DNA of 64,000 nt from Xestospongia bergquistia (GCA_963965975.1 OZ014422.1:5931701-5995700), one strand, 5' to 3'; positions 32,801 through 54,371 are shown, counted from the stretch's first letter. Numbers and translations: made by a program. The notes: a model not told the origin generated them from the letters alone.

Positions 32801-35800
32801 CACTTCTACACGACCAGATGTACTATTAGGACCACCAACTAGACGAACATCACCATAAGTACAAATTGCTGTATAATATAATTACAACATAAATTAAGTA
32901 GTTTTATTAATAATAAATTCATTGTGAACTAACAAATACATGTTATAAAGTATTTAATAATATATTCACTTTCAAAACAAACAACTCCAGCATCATCACT
33001 ATGACTACAATCATGTGACCCAATATAGTTATGAGAACAAGCGAAGATGAAGTATTCATTACCAGTACATTGAACATTATCTAATAATATTGAGCCACTC
33101 CCCTGACCAAAGTAAGCATTACCTCTAGCAATAGCACCTGAAGTAAAATATAATTACATAATATATGGAGTATATATACTTACCATAACTAGAATAGTTC
33201 AACATTCTACATACAACTTTAGCATCATTATTATCCCAGTAATCATCACATACTGTACCCCACTGATTATTAGCACACACTTCTACACGACCAGATGTAC
33301 TATTAGGACCACCAACTAGACGAACATCACCATAAGTACAAATTGCTGTATAATATAATTACAACATAAATTAAGTAGTTTTATTAATAATAAATTCATT
33401 GTGAACTAACAAATACATGTTATAAAGTATTTAATAATATATTCACCTTCAAAACAAACAACTCCTGCATCATCACTATGACTACAATCATGTGACCCAA
33501 TATAGTTATGAGAACATGAGAAGATGAAGAATTCATTACCAGTGCATTGAACATTATCTAATAATACTGAGCCATTCCCCTGACCAAAGTAAGCATTACC
33601 TCTAGCAATAGCACCTGAAATAAAATATAATTACATAATATATGGAGTATATATACTTACCAGAACTAGGATAGTTCAACATTCTACATACAACTTTAGC
33701 ATCATTATTATCCCAGTAATCATCACATACTGTACCCCACTGATTATTAGCACACACTTCTACACGACCAGATGTACTATTAGGACCACCAACTAGACGA
33801 ACATCACCATAAGTACAAATTCCTTTAAATTATAGAATAAACAGATTACATGTTATGAAATATAACATATTTTGTATTATACTGACTTTCAAGACAAACA
33901 ACTCCAGCATCATCACTATGGCTACAATCATGTGACCCAATACTGTTATGATAACAAGAGAAGATGGATTCTTCATTACCAGTACATTGAACATTGTCTA
34001 ATAATATTGAGCCACTCCCCTGACCAAAGTAAGCACTACCTCTAGCAATAGTACCTGAAATATAAAGTAATGACAAAACAATTACATAATATATGGAGTA
34101 TATATACTTACGATAACTAGAATAGTTCAACATTCTACATACAACTTTAGCATTATTATTATCCCAGTAATCATCACATACTGTACCCCACTGATTATTA
34201 GCACACACTTCTACACGACCAGATGTTCTATTAGGACCACCAACTAGACGAACATCACCATAAGTACATATGTATTCTATAACATAAAGTATTAGTTTAT
34301 TATAATCATTAATGGCTAACAAACACATGTCATAAAGTATGTATCAATTAATTCACCTTTAAGACAAACAACTCCAGCATCATCTCTATGACTACAATCA
34401 TGTGACCCAATACTGTTATGAGAGCAAGAGAAGATGGAGACTTCATTACCAGTACATTGAACATTATCTAATAATATAGAGCCACTCCCCTGACCAAAGT
34501 AAGCATTACCTCTAGCAATAGCAACTGAAATAAAGTACAATTACATAATATATGGAGTATATATACTTACCAGAACTAGAATATTTCAACATTCTACATA
34601 CAACTTTAGCATCATTATTATCCCAGTAATCATCACATACTGTACCCCATTGATTATTAGCACACACTTCTACACGACCAGATGTACTATTAGGACCACC
34701 AACTAGACGAACATCACCATAAGTACAAATTGCTGTATAATATAATTACAATATAATTAAATAGTTTTAATAATAGTAAATTCATTGTGAACTAATAGAT
34801 ACGTTCTAAAAACAACTTAATAATATCTTCACCTTTATGACAAACAACTCCAGCATCATCACTATGACTACAATCATGGTATCCAATACTGTTATGAGAA
34901 CAAGAGAAGATGGACACTTCATTACCAGTACATTGAACATTATCTAGTATTACTGAGCCATTCCCCTGACCATAGTAAGCACTACCTCTAGCAATAGCAT
35001 CTGAAGTAAAGTACAATTACATAATATATGGAGTATATATACTTACCAGAACTAGGATAGTTCAACATTCTACATACAACTTTAGCATCATTATTATCCC
35101 AGCTATCATCACATACTGTACCCCACTGACTATGAGCACATACTTCTACACGACCAGATGTACTATTAGGACCACCAATTAGACGAATATCACCATTAGT
35201 ACAACTTCCTGTATAAAGACATAAAAATAAATCAGAAAATATCTTTAATTTAAGCAATTAACCTGTTTTACTTCCATAACATCTCACACTCACATCTTCA
35301 CGATGAACACAATTATGACTACCTATTCCTCTATGAGAACATTGTAGTAATGTTAACTCAGACCCAGAGCAACTAAGATCATCTAGCCATATTGGACCAG
35401 TCCCTTGTCCAAAATAGGCATAGTGATAATATTTATAAGCTGATGAATAAATAAATCATATAAACTAAATAAACTCATTTGATTAGTAGATATTACCTGA
35501 TGAATATCCTAGTTGATGACATACAACTCTAGCATCACTACTGTCAAAGAAATCATCACATACAGTACCCCATGTATTGTTAACACATATTTCTACTCTT
35601 CCTTGATATGTATAGGTACTACCTACCAGTCTAACAACACCAGTAGAACAACCTAATGAAGATATAATAAAAACATCTTTTAATGCACATTGAACACTTA
35701 GTTCAGTTATAATCACATACTAATGTATAGTCTATTATAGATTGTAGTAGAAAATGACAAAGTACAAAATATGTACTTGACATCACTATAAGTTAATCTT

Positions 35801-36501
35801 AGAAGTAAACTAATCAAATTATCAGCCTCTAAAATTCTATTAAGTATATAAACTTTAATGTCAATATAATTACATGTATTATAAAACTGAAATATCTATT
35901 AGATTGTACTCAATGTGGTAAACTTGAGTAAATGTTCTATGATGGTACAATCCATAATGTTGCCATTACAAACATATGGTTATGCATTGGGTCTAATAAA
36001 AGTAAAATAGCAACGCTCAAAAAGGAATAGAAAATAATCCTTTACAAAAAACAGCTTCTCAATAAACAATAAAGTTTATAGTCCAACTCTTATAATGTCT
36101 TCTAATACTGATCTATTATTATTAATGATACAATTTAACAGATATTGTCTCATAGATTGTATCTCTTACTCAATAGACAATATAATAATTGGATTATATG
36201 ACTACGTAACATTGCATTGCAGGAAATACCAGTAATGACACTAACACACATCAAAGTACTTATAATGAAAATACATGAAGTTTATCTTTAAATATTTCCT
36301 TTAGTATTACATCACTAATGATATAAGATATAAACAGTAATTTTGGTACGGATTCAATTGATACACTATTGATATCAATACCCATTTTAAGATATAATAT
36401 AAGAAACTTAGAATTACTAATATTAACTGATTAAAGTCAATTTTGAATATGGCTCCTATGTATTATCATAATTTACACTATTAACATAATTATATGTATG
36501 C

Positions 36502-36549
<48 letters not shown>

Positions 36550-36959
36550 TATGACATAAAGCCCCAGGGGTCATATACTATATAGACTATTAACATGGTG
36601 TTAACATTATACACTTAAATAAGAAAATCAACAATAGTATTATATAGTGTTTCTTAAAATGTCATGATTATTATTTTAAACTCAAAATTAAAGTATAGAA
36701 TGTATTAAATTTTCCTATCTTGTTTATTATTAGCAGCTTATCTAACTATGTCAAAAGGAATATCAAAATTTAATATTTCAACTCAATTATGATGCCCAGT
36801 GGTCAGTAGGTTATGTTAATAAAGAAATTATATTTAAAATTAATTATTTTATGTAACTGTAGAGATTGATATGTAATACTTACCACATGTAGGATCAGTT
36901 GAATAAATAAACAAAATTACTAGAAGTAAGAAAGTAGACAGCTTCCACTCTTTGGCCAT
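29890..36959 (-). CDS. SRCR receptor gene B: 11 SRCR domains, TM, PPxY tail
   Basis: 24 exons, 1381 aa by exon sum. Signal exon 36884-36959. SRCR pairs (first/second half): 35497-35652/35263-35439; 35047-35208/34833-35000; 34571-34732/34357-34524; 34112-34276/33887-34054; 33661-33822/33447-33614; 33184-33345/32970-33137; 32707-32868/32493-32660; 32230-32391/32016-32183; 31753-31914/31539-31706; 31294-31458/31069-31236; 30843-31004/30629-30796. Last exon 29890-30320: glycine-rich helix [10 protein letters not shown]..., then a tail with four PPPSY copies in a row, ending [12 protein letters not shown]. Each SRCR has eight Cys (group B type). The first domain differs from the other ten, which are near-copies. 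Ligand unknown; the tail should bind WW-domain proteins. Confidence 0.88.
30010..30105 (-). repeat. 24-bp coding repeat giving a PPPSY array
   Basis: A 24-bp unit (GAATATGAAGGTGGTGGTTG on the plus strand) recurs four times with one variant copy. On the coding strand it encodes the eight-residue repeat EQPPPSYS in the tail of gene B, multiplying PPxY motifs. Confidence 0.9.
30790..34738 (-). repeat. Near-identical duplicated blocks inside gene B
   Basis: About 30790-31914 is almost identical, introns included, to about 33608-34732 (offset 2818 bp). Between them, 31915-32870 and 32870-33820 repeat with an offset of exactly 954 bp, i.e. two ~477-bp SRCR modules. Only a few single-base differences are visible, for example ACACACC/ACACACT near 31850 and 34668. 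Confidence 0.9.
35653..36883 (-). other. First intron of SRCR gene B
   Basis: About 1.2 kb of AT-rich sequence with a TA microsatellite at about 36504-36552. The part next to the first SRCR exon (35660-35760) also appears inside gene D at 50360-50470. No coding exon seen. Confidence 0.5.
36504..36552. repeat. TA microsatellite
   Basis: Pure TA run with one TAA interruption in the first intron of gene B. Confidence 0.9.
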
Positions 36960-38381
36960 TTACAAGTAATCACTGTTTTAAAATATTATCAAATCAAACA
37001 AAAAACTGCTTCTTAGCTCCACTTCAAGACTGAAATGAATGTGTTTTATGTTGCTACTATAAATAACAAAATACATCATCATTCTTTTACTAGAATTAAG
37101 GAAGTAGTGACTAATTAATTAAGGAAACTAGATAATAAAGTTTATTTACAAATAGTTTCGCGTTGTTACTATAAATAGCAAATTACATCATAACTATTTT
37201 AGTCGAATTAAGGAAGTAGTGACTAATTAATTAAGGAAACCAGATAAATTTCTAAAGACTTTGATAATTAAAACGAGTACAAAATATAAAATAATTAATT
37301 GTAGTAATATACGAAACATTACATTGCAGGGCAGGAAATGTCTTCTAATACTGATCTATTTATTAAAGATACTATTTAACAGATATTGTATCTTTTACTC
37401 AATAGACAATATAGTAACAGCTTCCACTCTGGCCATTTACAAGCAATGACTTTGTTTTAAAATATATCAATGAATAATCGATTTTAATGAATAATAGATT
37501 TCATTAATTAAAGGCAATGAATACACTTAGTGTCAGGTTATTGATAAGTGACTTTCGCGGGGTTAGAATAGTTAAATATATTATTACTATTTTCATTATT
37601 GTTGTTATTATTGTTATTAAAGGATGGTCTGCTTTGAGATAAAGGCACATAAGACTACGAACAATAATAATAATAATAATAATAGTAATAATAATTAATA
37701 CATTTTATTTAACTATTCAAACCCCGCGAAAGTCACTTATCAATAACCTGACGCTAAGTGTATTCATTGCCTTTAATTAATGAAAATCGATTATTCATTA
37801 TCAAGATGGCGACTTTTGCACTGTTAGATACTGTTGTTGTGATTTTTGATTCTATGGATAATGTAACAACCTGCCGATAAGTTCAAGAACGAAAATGATC
37901 AATTCTTAGTACTTTTACGGATGCATTTCTTTGTACGATTTGTATAACATATAATAATAATAGTGATTAAAGTAGGGAAGGTTTATAGCTTTGTAAAAAT
38001 GTCAATTATTATTGTAGAAATAAATCCATCCGTATAATTGTAGTAATTGACTTCATCTTTAATTTTCAAAAGTTTCAGCTCTCTAGGTTCTTTAATATTA
38101 TTATTTGATGTCTCCAAAGCATTGCAGATATTAAGGAATCAAACTACATTTCTGCAAAGTACTAGGGTTTAAAAAATTTTTTAAAGCATGATCAATTATT
38201 AGAACAAGTATCTTTACATGATTGCATCAAAAAAAGCTGAAAAAAAATTTCAGATATTTTTACCTTAATAATTAAAACGAGTACAATATATAATATAACA
38301 AAACATTAATTGTAGTAATATAGCAATGATGTTTAATATATTCAGATGCAGTAACATGTTTTTCAATTATCAAAGAGTTCA
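36960..38381. other. Intergenic between SRCR genes B and C
   Basis: Holds a ~112-bp imperfect tandem repeat at about 37045-37250 (shared CTATAAATA and GACTAATTAATTAAGGAAAC), a hairpin-forming element at 37469-37799 and, after it, AAGATGGCGAC, a word often found at core promoters. The sister interval at 55170-55355 lacks everything between about 37082 and 38300. Confidence 0.55.
37469..37799. mobile_element. 331-bp MITE-like element with long inverted repeats
   Basis: The outer ~110 bp at each end are inverted copies: AATGAATAATCGATTTT ... GGCAATGAATACACTTAG ... GTCAGGTTATTGATAAGTG ... CTTTCGCGGGGTT on the left is matched in reverse on the right. The left arm has a 16-bp internal duplication. 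The centre is a TTATTG/AATAAT-rich simple repeat. It has no coding capacity. Flanks share only ATC, so no confident target duplication. Confidence 0.8.
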
Positions 38382-46030
<7,649 letters not shown>

Positions 46031-46838
46031 TTCACTCTGTTAGCAGACTGTAGCGGAAGAAAACGTCATACAACGTCTGACCTTAATAATAGTAAATGTA
46101 GTTATAAATTACTGACCTTGTTAACGACAACAGCAGGATTAACTTAATAATCAAGTGACAGTGTGTCTTAGAAAAAGAGATCAAAATTATGGTCTAAGTT
46201 TCTAAGAGCATTGACATGCAGAGAGAAGAAAACACAAATAACAAAAACAGATCTATATTTGTTAATTGTAGTGCCAAAGCAATAATGATTTTAAAAAAAT
46301 CAGCTGTAGTGTTTAAAGATGTTAGTGTAATATGGAGGAGTACAGTGTCTTTACATCCTTATAAGATCCTTATTATAATTAGTCCTTCCTCTATGTACAA
46401 TATTTAAATTTCTTAAGCTGGATTATCAGCACTGTACCAACTTGTATATAAGAATATTATCATTCATAGTGTGTTTATATCTAAACTGTTGACATTTAAT
46501 GTAATATACATTGGAAATAAACTGTGAAAATGTATATATCATAAAGATCACTAACAGTACTTAACTATAATCTCTAAAGTTTGAATTCAAATAAATTATT
46601 AGAAAAATTGTTTTCTTTAATGTATATATGGTAATAACAAATCAAAATAACAAGACAAAAGTACTTTTTCAAAAAATAAAATGAACAAAAATTACAGGGT
46701 ACAGTGGTAAACTAGTCTATGCACACAGTTATGAAAAACAAAAGTTCCAAGTAAATTACCTTCTATTGTTTGGTAACAACAGTGAAAGTATAAAAATGAA
46801 CTTTCACAATAAATAAATCTCACAAAATCAATACTGAT
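46031..46838. other. Intergenic between SRCR genes C and D, with tail-exon relic
   Basis: The stretch is almost identical to 60830-61633. About 46335-46450 (GTGTCTTTACATCCTTATA ... AAGCTGGATTATCAGCAC) matches, in degraded form, the minus-strand tail exon of relic E2 at 54700-54800, so an old receptor tail once lay here. Confidence 0.55.
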
Positions 46839-49800
46839 TTAATCAGTATTATCATAATCAGAATGTGAAGGTGGACCTCCTCCAGACTCATAGACATTGT
46901 CATTATTAACTACTGGTCCACTCACCACTTCATACGTTTCCTCTGTACTGGCATCTGCTCCATGTGTCTCAGTATCAGAATTATTAGCAGTAGTTGTTGT
47001 TATAGGAGGAGCAACAATTGCTGGAACTTGTGGAGTTGGATTTGAAGTAGAATAAACATCAATTATAGATGTGTTATTTTCCCTTGATACTGCCACAGTT
47101 AAATTGTCAGTAACTGAAATGGAAGACTCACTTTGGGGTGGTGGGTTCTGAGTAGGAGTATCTTGAATTGTTACTGGCTCCTGGGAAACTGAAGAATCAA
47201 TATCTTGTGTGGTAGTGGATCCATTTGACTGTAGGTTCATCTGCTGAGGTTGTTGTACATATAAAGGTTGCTGTGGGGTCATATATTGTTGTGGAAATTG
47301 TTGAGGTAGTACTTGACCTGGTACCATATATGTACTGGGGTATATCTGTTGTCTAGGTAAATATGCAACTTGTGAATATGGAGGAGGCATATACGTAGCA
47401 GGTTGACGATTCTTAAAAGCTACATTAGTAGGTGGTACATAGTAGTAAGGTGAAGGATTGTGACCACCTTGTGTAGGAAGAGTAGTATATTGAACATATG
47501 GATTATAAATAGCTTGAGGTACCACATTAGGTAAAGTATTACCAGTATAATGTGGTGTTGTGTTTACAGTGGTACTTGGTAAAGTATTTTGACCAGATGT
47601 TGATGTAGATTGTAAAGTGTCAGTATTTGAGGTTGTGTCCATTGGTTCAGAATTATGTAGCAAAGTATCTAACTCCATTTCATCATTTTGATCTTCATCT
47701 CTTGTACATGGTCTTCTCCTCTGATGTAGTTTAGCACATATACCAATACGTTTGTACCAACAGATAACAGAGGAGATTATAACTATGATAATAATAAGAA
47801 TGACAACACCACCTAAAGTGCCTCCAACAATAGGACCAATAACTGTAGAATGTATGGAGTATTAGAAAAAATATATACCTCTTTCTTATTCTCACCTGAT
47901 GATGAAGAAACTATATAGGAAAATATAAGTTAATAGTTTAAGGTAACATAATTTAATTAAATCTTAATTGAATGTGTCATTATATACTTTATTTTATAAT
48001 TTTATATTACTCACAAAGTAGTCCAGAACAAGTAGTCTTTATGTTATAACTTTTAGAATATGAACTGCTATAAACTATAGGAATAGAAAAAGACTGAGAG
48101 TGTCACAAAATTAATTAATGTAATGTATTATTATTGAGAATAAATACTTCTAGGGGAGCTAAGAACAAACATAACTCACTCAAGACAACATTATGTGACC
48201 ACATGTCATGCTAAGATTCTAATAAAATCACTTACTACATTCTACAGTGATATCTTCATTGTGTGAACAACTAGTCACTGAAGTTGATGGACAATAATTT
48301 CTAGTACCATAACATGTATCAGATGAAGAAGTAGACATATATGTATTCCAAATTGGTTGATAATAATATCCAGATCTGTATTATGAAAAAAATAACACTT
48401 AGGTATAGTTAATCAGCTACTTTCTTGATAAGTCAAATAAGGAAGGAATAATTATTGTATTACTCACATATTGAGATGATCATAATTATAGTAATAGTTA
48501 TATCCTAATTGTTTACAGATAGTTTGAGAATCAGTAGAACTAAATCCATCATCACATATTGTTCCCCATTGTCCATTACAATAGACCTCCACACGTCCTT
48601 GATTAGAATAATCACCTCCTTGAAGACGTATCATACCATTGAAAGGATTACTGTTCCAGATCCTAGTGGTGTCTGTACAAAAATGATAGGTTATGAATAT
48701 ATTTATACTTACAACAATACACAGTAGCATCATAAGAGTTACTGTTAGTACATTCACTATCAATGTATGTAGAGAAAGAACACTGAAATATAGTGAGGTA
48801 ATTGTTACTAGGACAGTTTAAGTCATCCATCTTCATAGATAGAGTATCAGTGCCATAGCTAGATAGAAATATTTAGAACATGACTAAGATATATATACAT
48901 TCTAACTTCACTAATCCAGCTCTAGAGTGACTAGAGGCTCCAGTATATCCTAACTGATGACAGATGACATTAGCTTCAGTAGAACTGTAGTAGTAATCAT
49001 CACAGATATTACCCCATCCATTATTGTAATAGACCCTCACAATACCATAGTAATAGGATGATGAAGTTATCCCATTACGATATAGAATAATAGCACCATT
49101 TTGAGCACTATCAGCTAGATAGAAATAGATTAACATGCTCTAATAGCTAACTAAAAGAATTATCTACTAATGTATTGTCAATATACACATTAATATACAT
49201 GTATATATTGTTAAGGATAGATTATAGAACTGACAACAGTTCATTTTAGCAATTGAAGTGAATAAAAGACTGTAAAACCAGCTATACTTCAATATATTAT
49301 AGTTCACCTTAAAGACATCTGGCCTAGTTTGTTTCTATATTGTAATTTAAAACTTAAATTAAAAGAATTAAAAAATAATTTGTAAATACAGCAACAACAG
49401 ATATTTACTTAATATTATAGATATTAATAGAAAACCAAACTCAGTTTTATTTTGATATTTTCCAAGACACACACCATATAAGATTACATTGTGTTAAATA
49501 CTTATCTCAATAAATACATTGTACTTAATCACCTTTAAGACAAACAACTCCAGCATCATCACTATGACTACAATCATGGTATCCAATACTGTTATGAGAA
49601 CAAGAGAAGATGGACACTTCATTACCAGTACATCGAACATTATCTAATAATATGGAGCCACTCCCCTGACCAAAGTAAGCACTTCCTCTAGCAATAGCAC
49701 CTGAAGTAAAGTACAATTACATAATATATGGAGTATATATACTTACCATAACTAGAATAGTTCAACATTCTACATACAACTTTAGCATCATTATTATCCC

Positions 49801-52734
49801 AGTAATCATCACATACTGTACCCCACTGATTATTAGCACACACTTTTACACGACCAGATGTACTATTAGGACCACCAACTAGACGAACATCACCATTAAT
49901 ACAACTTCCTGTATAAAGATATAAAAATAAATCAGAAAATATCTTCAATTTAAGAAATGAACCTGTTTTACTTCCAGAACAGCTCACACTCACATCTTCA
50001 CCATGACCACAATTATGACTACCTATTCCTCTATGAGAACATTGTAGTAATGTTAACTCAGACCCAGAGCAACTAAGATCATCCAGCCATATTGGACCAG
50101 TCCCTTGTCCAAAATAGGCATTACTATAATATGTGTAAACTGATGAATAAAAACTCATAAATTAAATAAACTCATTTTATTGGTAGATATTACCTGATGA
50201 ATATCCTAGTTGACGACATACAACTCTAGCATCACTACTGCCAAAGTCATCATCACACACAGTACCCCATGTATTGTTAACACATATTTCTACTCTTCCT
50301 TGATATGTATAGGTACTACCTACCAGTCTAACAACACCAGTAGTACAACCTAATGGAGATAATCTTTTCATGCATACTGAACACTTAGTTCAGTTATAAT
50401 AACATACTAATGTACAATATATTATAATAGTATTATGTTGTAGTAGGAAATGACAAAGTATGCACTTATATCATAAATCTGAAAAATTTTGTGCAATAAA
50501 TATTTATAACATTTTTAAACATGGAGCTTTAAGAATTATGAAGATAATTTCCACCAGTACTTTGTGATCCATAGTAAAAAATCTGCAATACTTAATAAAT
50601 TTACCTTCAACACAAACAACTCCAGCATCCTCACTATGACTACAATCATGTGACCCAATACTGTTATGAGAACAAGAGAAGATGGACACTTCATTACCAG
50701 TACATTGAACATTATCTAATAATATTGAGCCATTTCCCTGACCAAAGTAAGCACTATCTCTAGCAATAGCACCTGAAGTAAAGTACATTTACATAATATA
50801 TGGAGTATATATACTTACCAGAACTAGAATAGTTCAACATTCTACATACAACTTTAGCATCATTATTATCCCAGTAATCATCACATACTGTACCCCACTG
50901 ACTATTAGCACACACTTCTACACGACCAGATGTACTATTAGGACCACCAACTAGACGAACATCACCATTAATACAACTTCCTGTATAAAGATATAAATAT
51001 AAATCAGAAAATATCTTCAATTTAAGGAATGAACCTGTTTTACTTCCAGAACAGCTCACACTCACATCTTCACTATGATCACAATTATGACTACCTATTC
51101 TTCTATGAGAACATTGTAGTAATGTCAACTCAGACCCAGAGCAACTAACATCATCCAGCCATATTGGACCAGTCCCTTGTCCAAAATAGGCTCTATCATA
51201 ATATGTATAAGCTAATGAATAAATAAATCAGAAATTAAATTAAATAAACTCATTTTATTGGTAGATATTACCTGATGAATATCCTAGTTGATGACATACA
51301 ACTCTAGCATCACTACTACCAAAGTTATCATCACACACAGTACCCCATGTATTGTTAACACAAATTTCTACTCTTCCTCGATATGTATAGCTACTATCTA
51401 CCAGTTTAACGACACCAGTAGTACAACCTAATGGAGATACACATATCTGAATATCTTTGTAATTGCATAAATAATATGATTTTTGTGGAGTTAAAATTAT
51501 TAATATACTAATTATTTTAATGTAGCCTGACTGAGTAAGTTTAAAGTTTAATGATAACGTATTTTATAACATAATATAGTAATTTTGTTATGATAGGTGA
51601 AGGTTGTGCTTTGAATGTAGTAACAGATGTTATATTCATAAGTAAAGTGTGGTACTATAGTATAAACTATTATATTATTTTACTTTTACTATAAAAAGTG
51701 AAAGTTTAGTAATTACTATCTATAGCTAGTGTTTTTAATGGTTTAAGGTTTAGCAAAGACTCCTTCTATTTATGAACATTAAATGTTGTGGTTTGTATTC
51801 AGTCACTCAATTATAATAAATCATATTACTTATAGTCTATTTATAATTTCATCCTATGGGAAACAATGTAGCGTGACCTGATTTTGCAATAATGGACCCA
51901 TTATGGATTAACCTTTGTGATTGTAACCAGATTTGTGAAAAGGACCACTATTAAAACACTTAAAAACAGTTTTATACATATACAGTTACACAACTATCCA
52001 TGGTAATTGTATGTATACAAAATTTAAGGTGTTTTAAAAGTGGTCCCTTTTCCCAAATCAAGTCACATATGTTTTGACAGAAGTAATCCCTTACTACAAA
52101 TCAGTTCACATATATAAAGAGATACACACATATAAGATATTAGCGTTTGTGTGTCAGTATTACTGTAACCGTATGTTGTATTGTTGATTTAGCATAGATT
52201 TAATAATATTAACTATCAGATATATCACTTTCTATTATTAGATAGACAACACATGGTGTTAACATTATACACTAACAAAGTATGTACAACAAGGAAACAA
52301 AATATAGCAAAATTATATAGTATTACTAACATATCTCTCAAAGTGTTTTTAATATCACTAAGAAAACACACACACACACATATATTATTACATATAATAG
52401 TAAATTTATGATTAGATTTAGTAAAAAAATTAATAAAATATTAACAATTAATGTATTTTGTAATACTGTATATAGAAACTAGTTATGTTACAGAAAAATG
52501 TCTATATATAGCTATGATAGAACGGTAAGATGGTATCACTAAAGACACTTAAAATTATGACTAAAAATATCAAGGCAATACTACAATATCTGTTATTATA
52601 TATTGATCACTGTAAGGTATCTATAGCTAAATAAGGTAATCATGTGATATATGCTCACCATATGTAGAGTAAATTAAACAACTCGATAGAATTGCAACAA
52701 GAAAGAAAGCAGATAGCTGCTCCATTTCAGCCAT
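46839..52734 (-). CDS. SRCR receptor gene D: 6 SRCR domains, TM, long tail
   Basis: 16 exons, 1059 aa. Signal exon 52659-52734 ([18 protein letters not shown]). SRCR pairs: 51272-51427/51035-51211; 50819-50980/50605-50772; 50194-50349/49963-50139; 49747-49908/49533-49700; then second-type domains 48907-49114/48713-48858 and 48468-48672/48236-48375. Stalk exons 48015-48074 and 47896-47910 (15 bp). Last exon 46839-47842: helix [19 protein letters not shown], a basic stop (KLHQRRRP) and a ~280-residue Pro/Gln/Thr-rich tail with MPPPYSQ and a C-terminal [12 protein letters not shown]. The tail class is distinct from those of B and F. Domains 1-2 and 3-4 look like two copies of the same pair, the second bringing part of another gene's leader intron with it. 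Confidence 0.85.
49115..49532 (-). other. Intron inside gene D at the switch of SRCR type
   Basis: 418 bp, unusually long for this ectodomain, between the fourth and fifth SRCR domains where the domain type changes. No exon seen. Confidence 0.45.
51428..52658 (-). other. First intron of SRCR gene D
   Basis: About 1.2 kb, AT-rich, related to the first introns of genes C and F but with a unique insert near 51880-52140 that includes two inverted-like blocks around GGACCACT/AGTGGTCCC. A short CA run lies near 52366. Confidence 0.5.
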
Positions 52735-53587
52735 TTTACTCTATTGGAAGGCGGAGTAATAAAACGTCATAAACGTCTAAACTTAGTAATTGTATGAATT
52801 TAGGTTACCGTAATTAAAACTTGTTAATGACGTCGTTATTATAGTAGTATAATCAGATGACATAGTGTCAAAGAAAAAGAGATTAATCAAAGTTTCTAAG
52901 AGTTTTGATAATGAGAGAAAACACACACAAATTACACAAATAACAATAACAGATCTATAGTTATTAAGGGTAGTACAAAATAGTAGAAAAATCCGATGTA
53001 GTGTTTAAAGTCAGTATAACTTGGAGGAATACAGTGTCTTTACATCCTTATAGGGCCCCTTGGATTATCATAATCAGACCCTTTAAGTGCAGTATTTAAA
53101 ATTCATAAGCTGGATTATGAACACCGACTTGTACATAAGAGGAATATCGTTCATATTGTGTTTATATCTAAATTGTTGACTTTTAATATAGTATACATTG
53201 GAAAATAAACTGTGAAAATGTATATATCATAAAGATCCCTAACAGTACTAAACTATAGTCTCTAAAGTTTGAATACAAATAAATTATTATTAAAATAGTT
53301 TGAAATCAAAATAAATTATTAATAAAATTGCCTTCTTTAATGTATATATGGTAATAACAAATCAGAAAATAAAAACAAGACAAATGTATTTTTCCCAAAA
53401 ATAAAATTGAAAAATCACAAGCTACAGTGTACTATACTAGTCTCTATCCACACAATTATGAAGAGCAAAAGAAGTTCTCTAAGTAAATTACCTTCTTTTT
53501 ATGGTAACAAAAGTGAGCAAATCAAAGTATAAAAATAAAACAAATGGACGTTTGTAATAAATAAAATCTCAAAAAATTGATACTGAT
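52735..53587. other. Intergenic upstream of gene D with tail-exon relic
   Basis: Diverged copy of 46031-46838. The tail relic is visible at about 53020-53140 (TTGGAGGAATACAGTGTC ... AAGCTGGATTATGAACACC). Confidence 0.5.
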
Positions 53588-54371
53588 TTAATCAGTATCA
53601 TTGTAAATATAAGAATGCAAAGATGGACCTTCTTTAGATAGACTTCACAACCTCATATATAAACTATGTCATTATTAACTATTGGTCCACCCCACACTTC
53701 ATATGTTTCCTCTGTACTGGCACCTACTCCATGTGTCTCAATATCAGAATTATTATTATTAGTTGTTGTTATGGAAGGATCAACAATTGCTGGAACTTGT
53801 GGAGTTGGATTTGAAGTAGAAGAAACATCAATTATAGATGAATTATTTTCTCTGCCACAGTTAAAATGTGGAGTGGAAGACTCACTTTGGGGTGGTGGGT
53901 TCTGAGTAGGAGTATCTTGAATTGTTACTGGCTCTTGGAGAACTTGAAAATTAATATTTTGTGTAGTAGTGGATCCATTTGACTGTAGGTTCATCTGTTG
54001 AGACATATAAAGGTTGCTGTGAAGACATATATTGCAATATAACAACAATATGCACTTACATGGAACTATAAGAAAATCAACAGTACAATTATAGTGCTGC
54101 TTTTAAAATGTTGTAATTATTATTATAGATGCTAAAACCTAAAAATATATTAAACATAGTGTATTAAATTTGAAGTGTCAAAGCAAATTAAATTCAGTCG
54201 GTTATCTGGCTATGTCAATAAGAAATTGTATTTAAACTAAATTATATATAATTGTCTATAGTTTTACTAAGTTATAAATCTTTCTGTATAGGTAATTAAC
54301 TTACCACATGTAGGATCAGTTGAATAAACAAACAAAATTGCTAGAAGTAAGAAAGAAGACTCTTTGGTCAT
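53588..54371 (-). pseudogene. SRCR relic E1: signal exon joined to a decayed D-type tail
   Basis: A signal-peptide exon lies at 54305-54371 (MTKESSFLLLAILFVYSTDP, good donor). Only about 250 bp downstream begins a degraded copy of the D/G tail (53653-54048: [38 protein letters not shown]). The tail lacks its transmembrane part and N-terminal half, has a frameshift before the end (the original C-terminus is out of frame near 53590-53650), and no SRCR exon lies between. A functional product is unlikely. Confidence 0.7.

Noticed and set aside
37801..38000. Promoter and first exon of an unknown plus-strand gene (AAGATGGCGACTTTTGCAC)
   Set aside because: The frame from ATGGCGAC is short and no continuation by splicing is evident; left as a note only.
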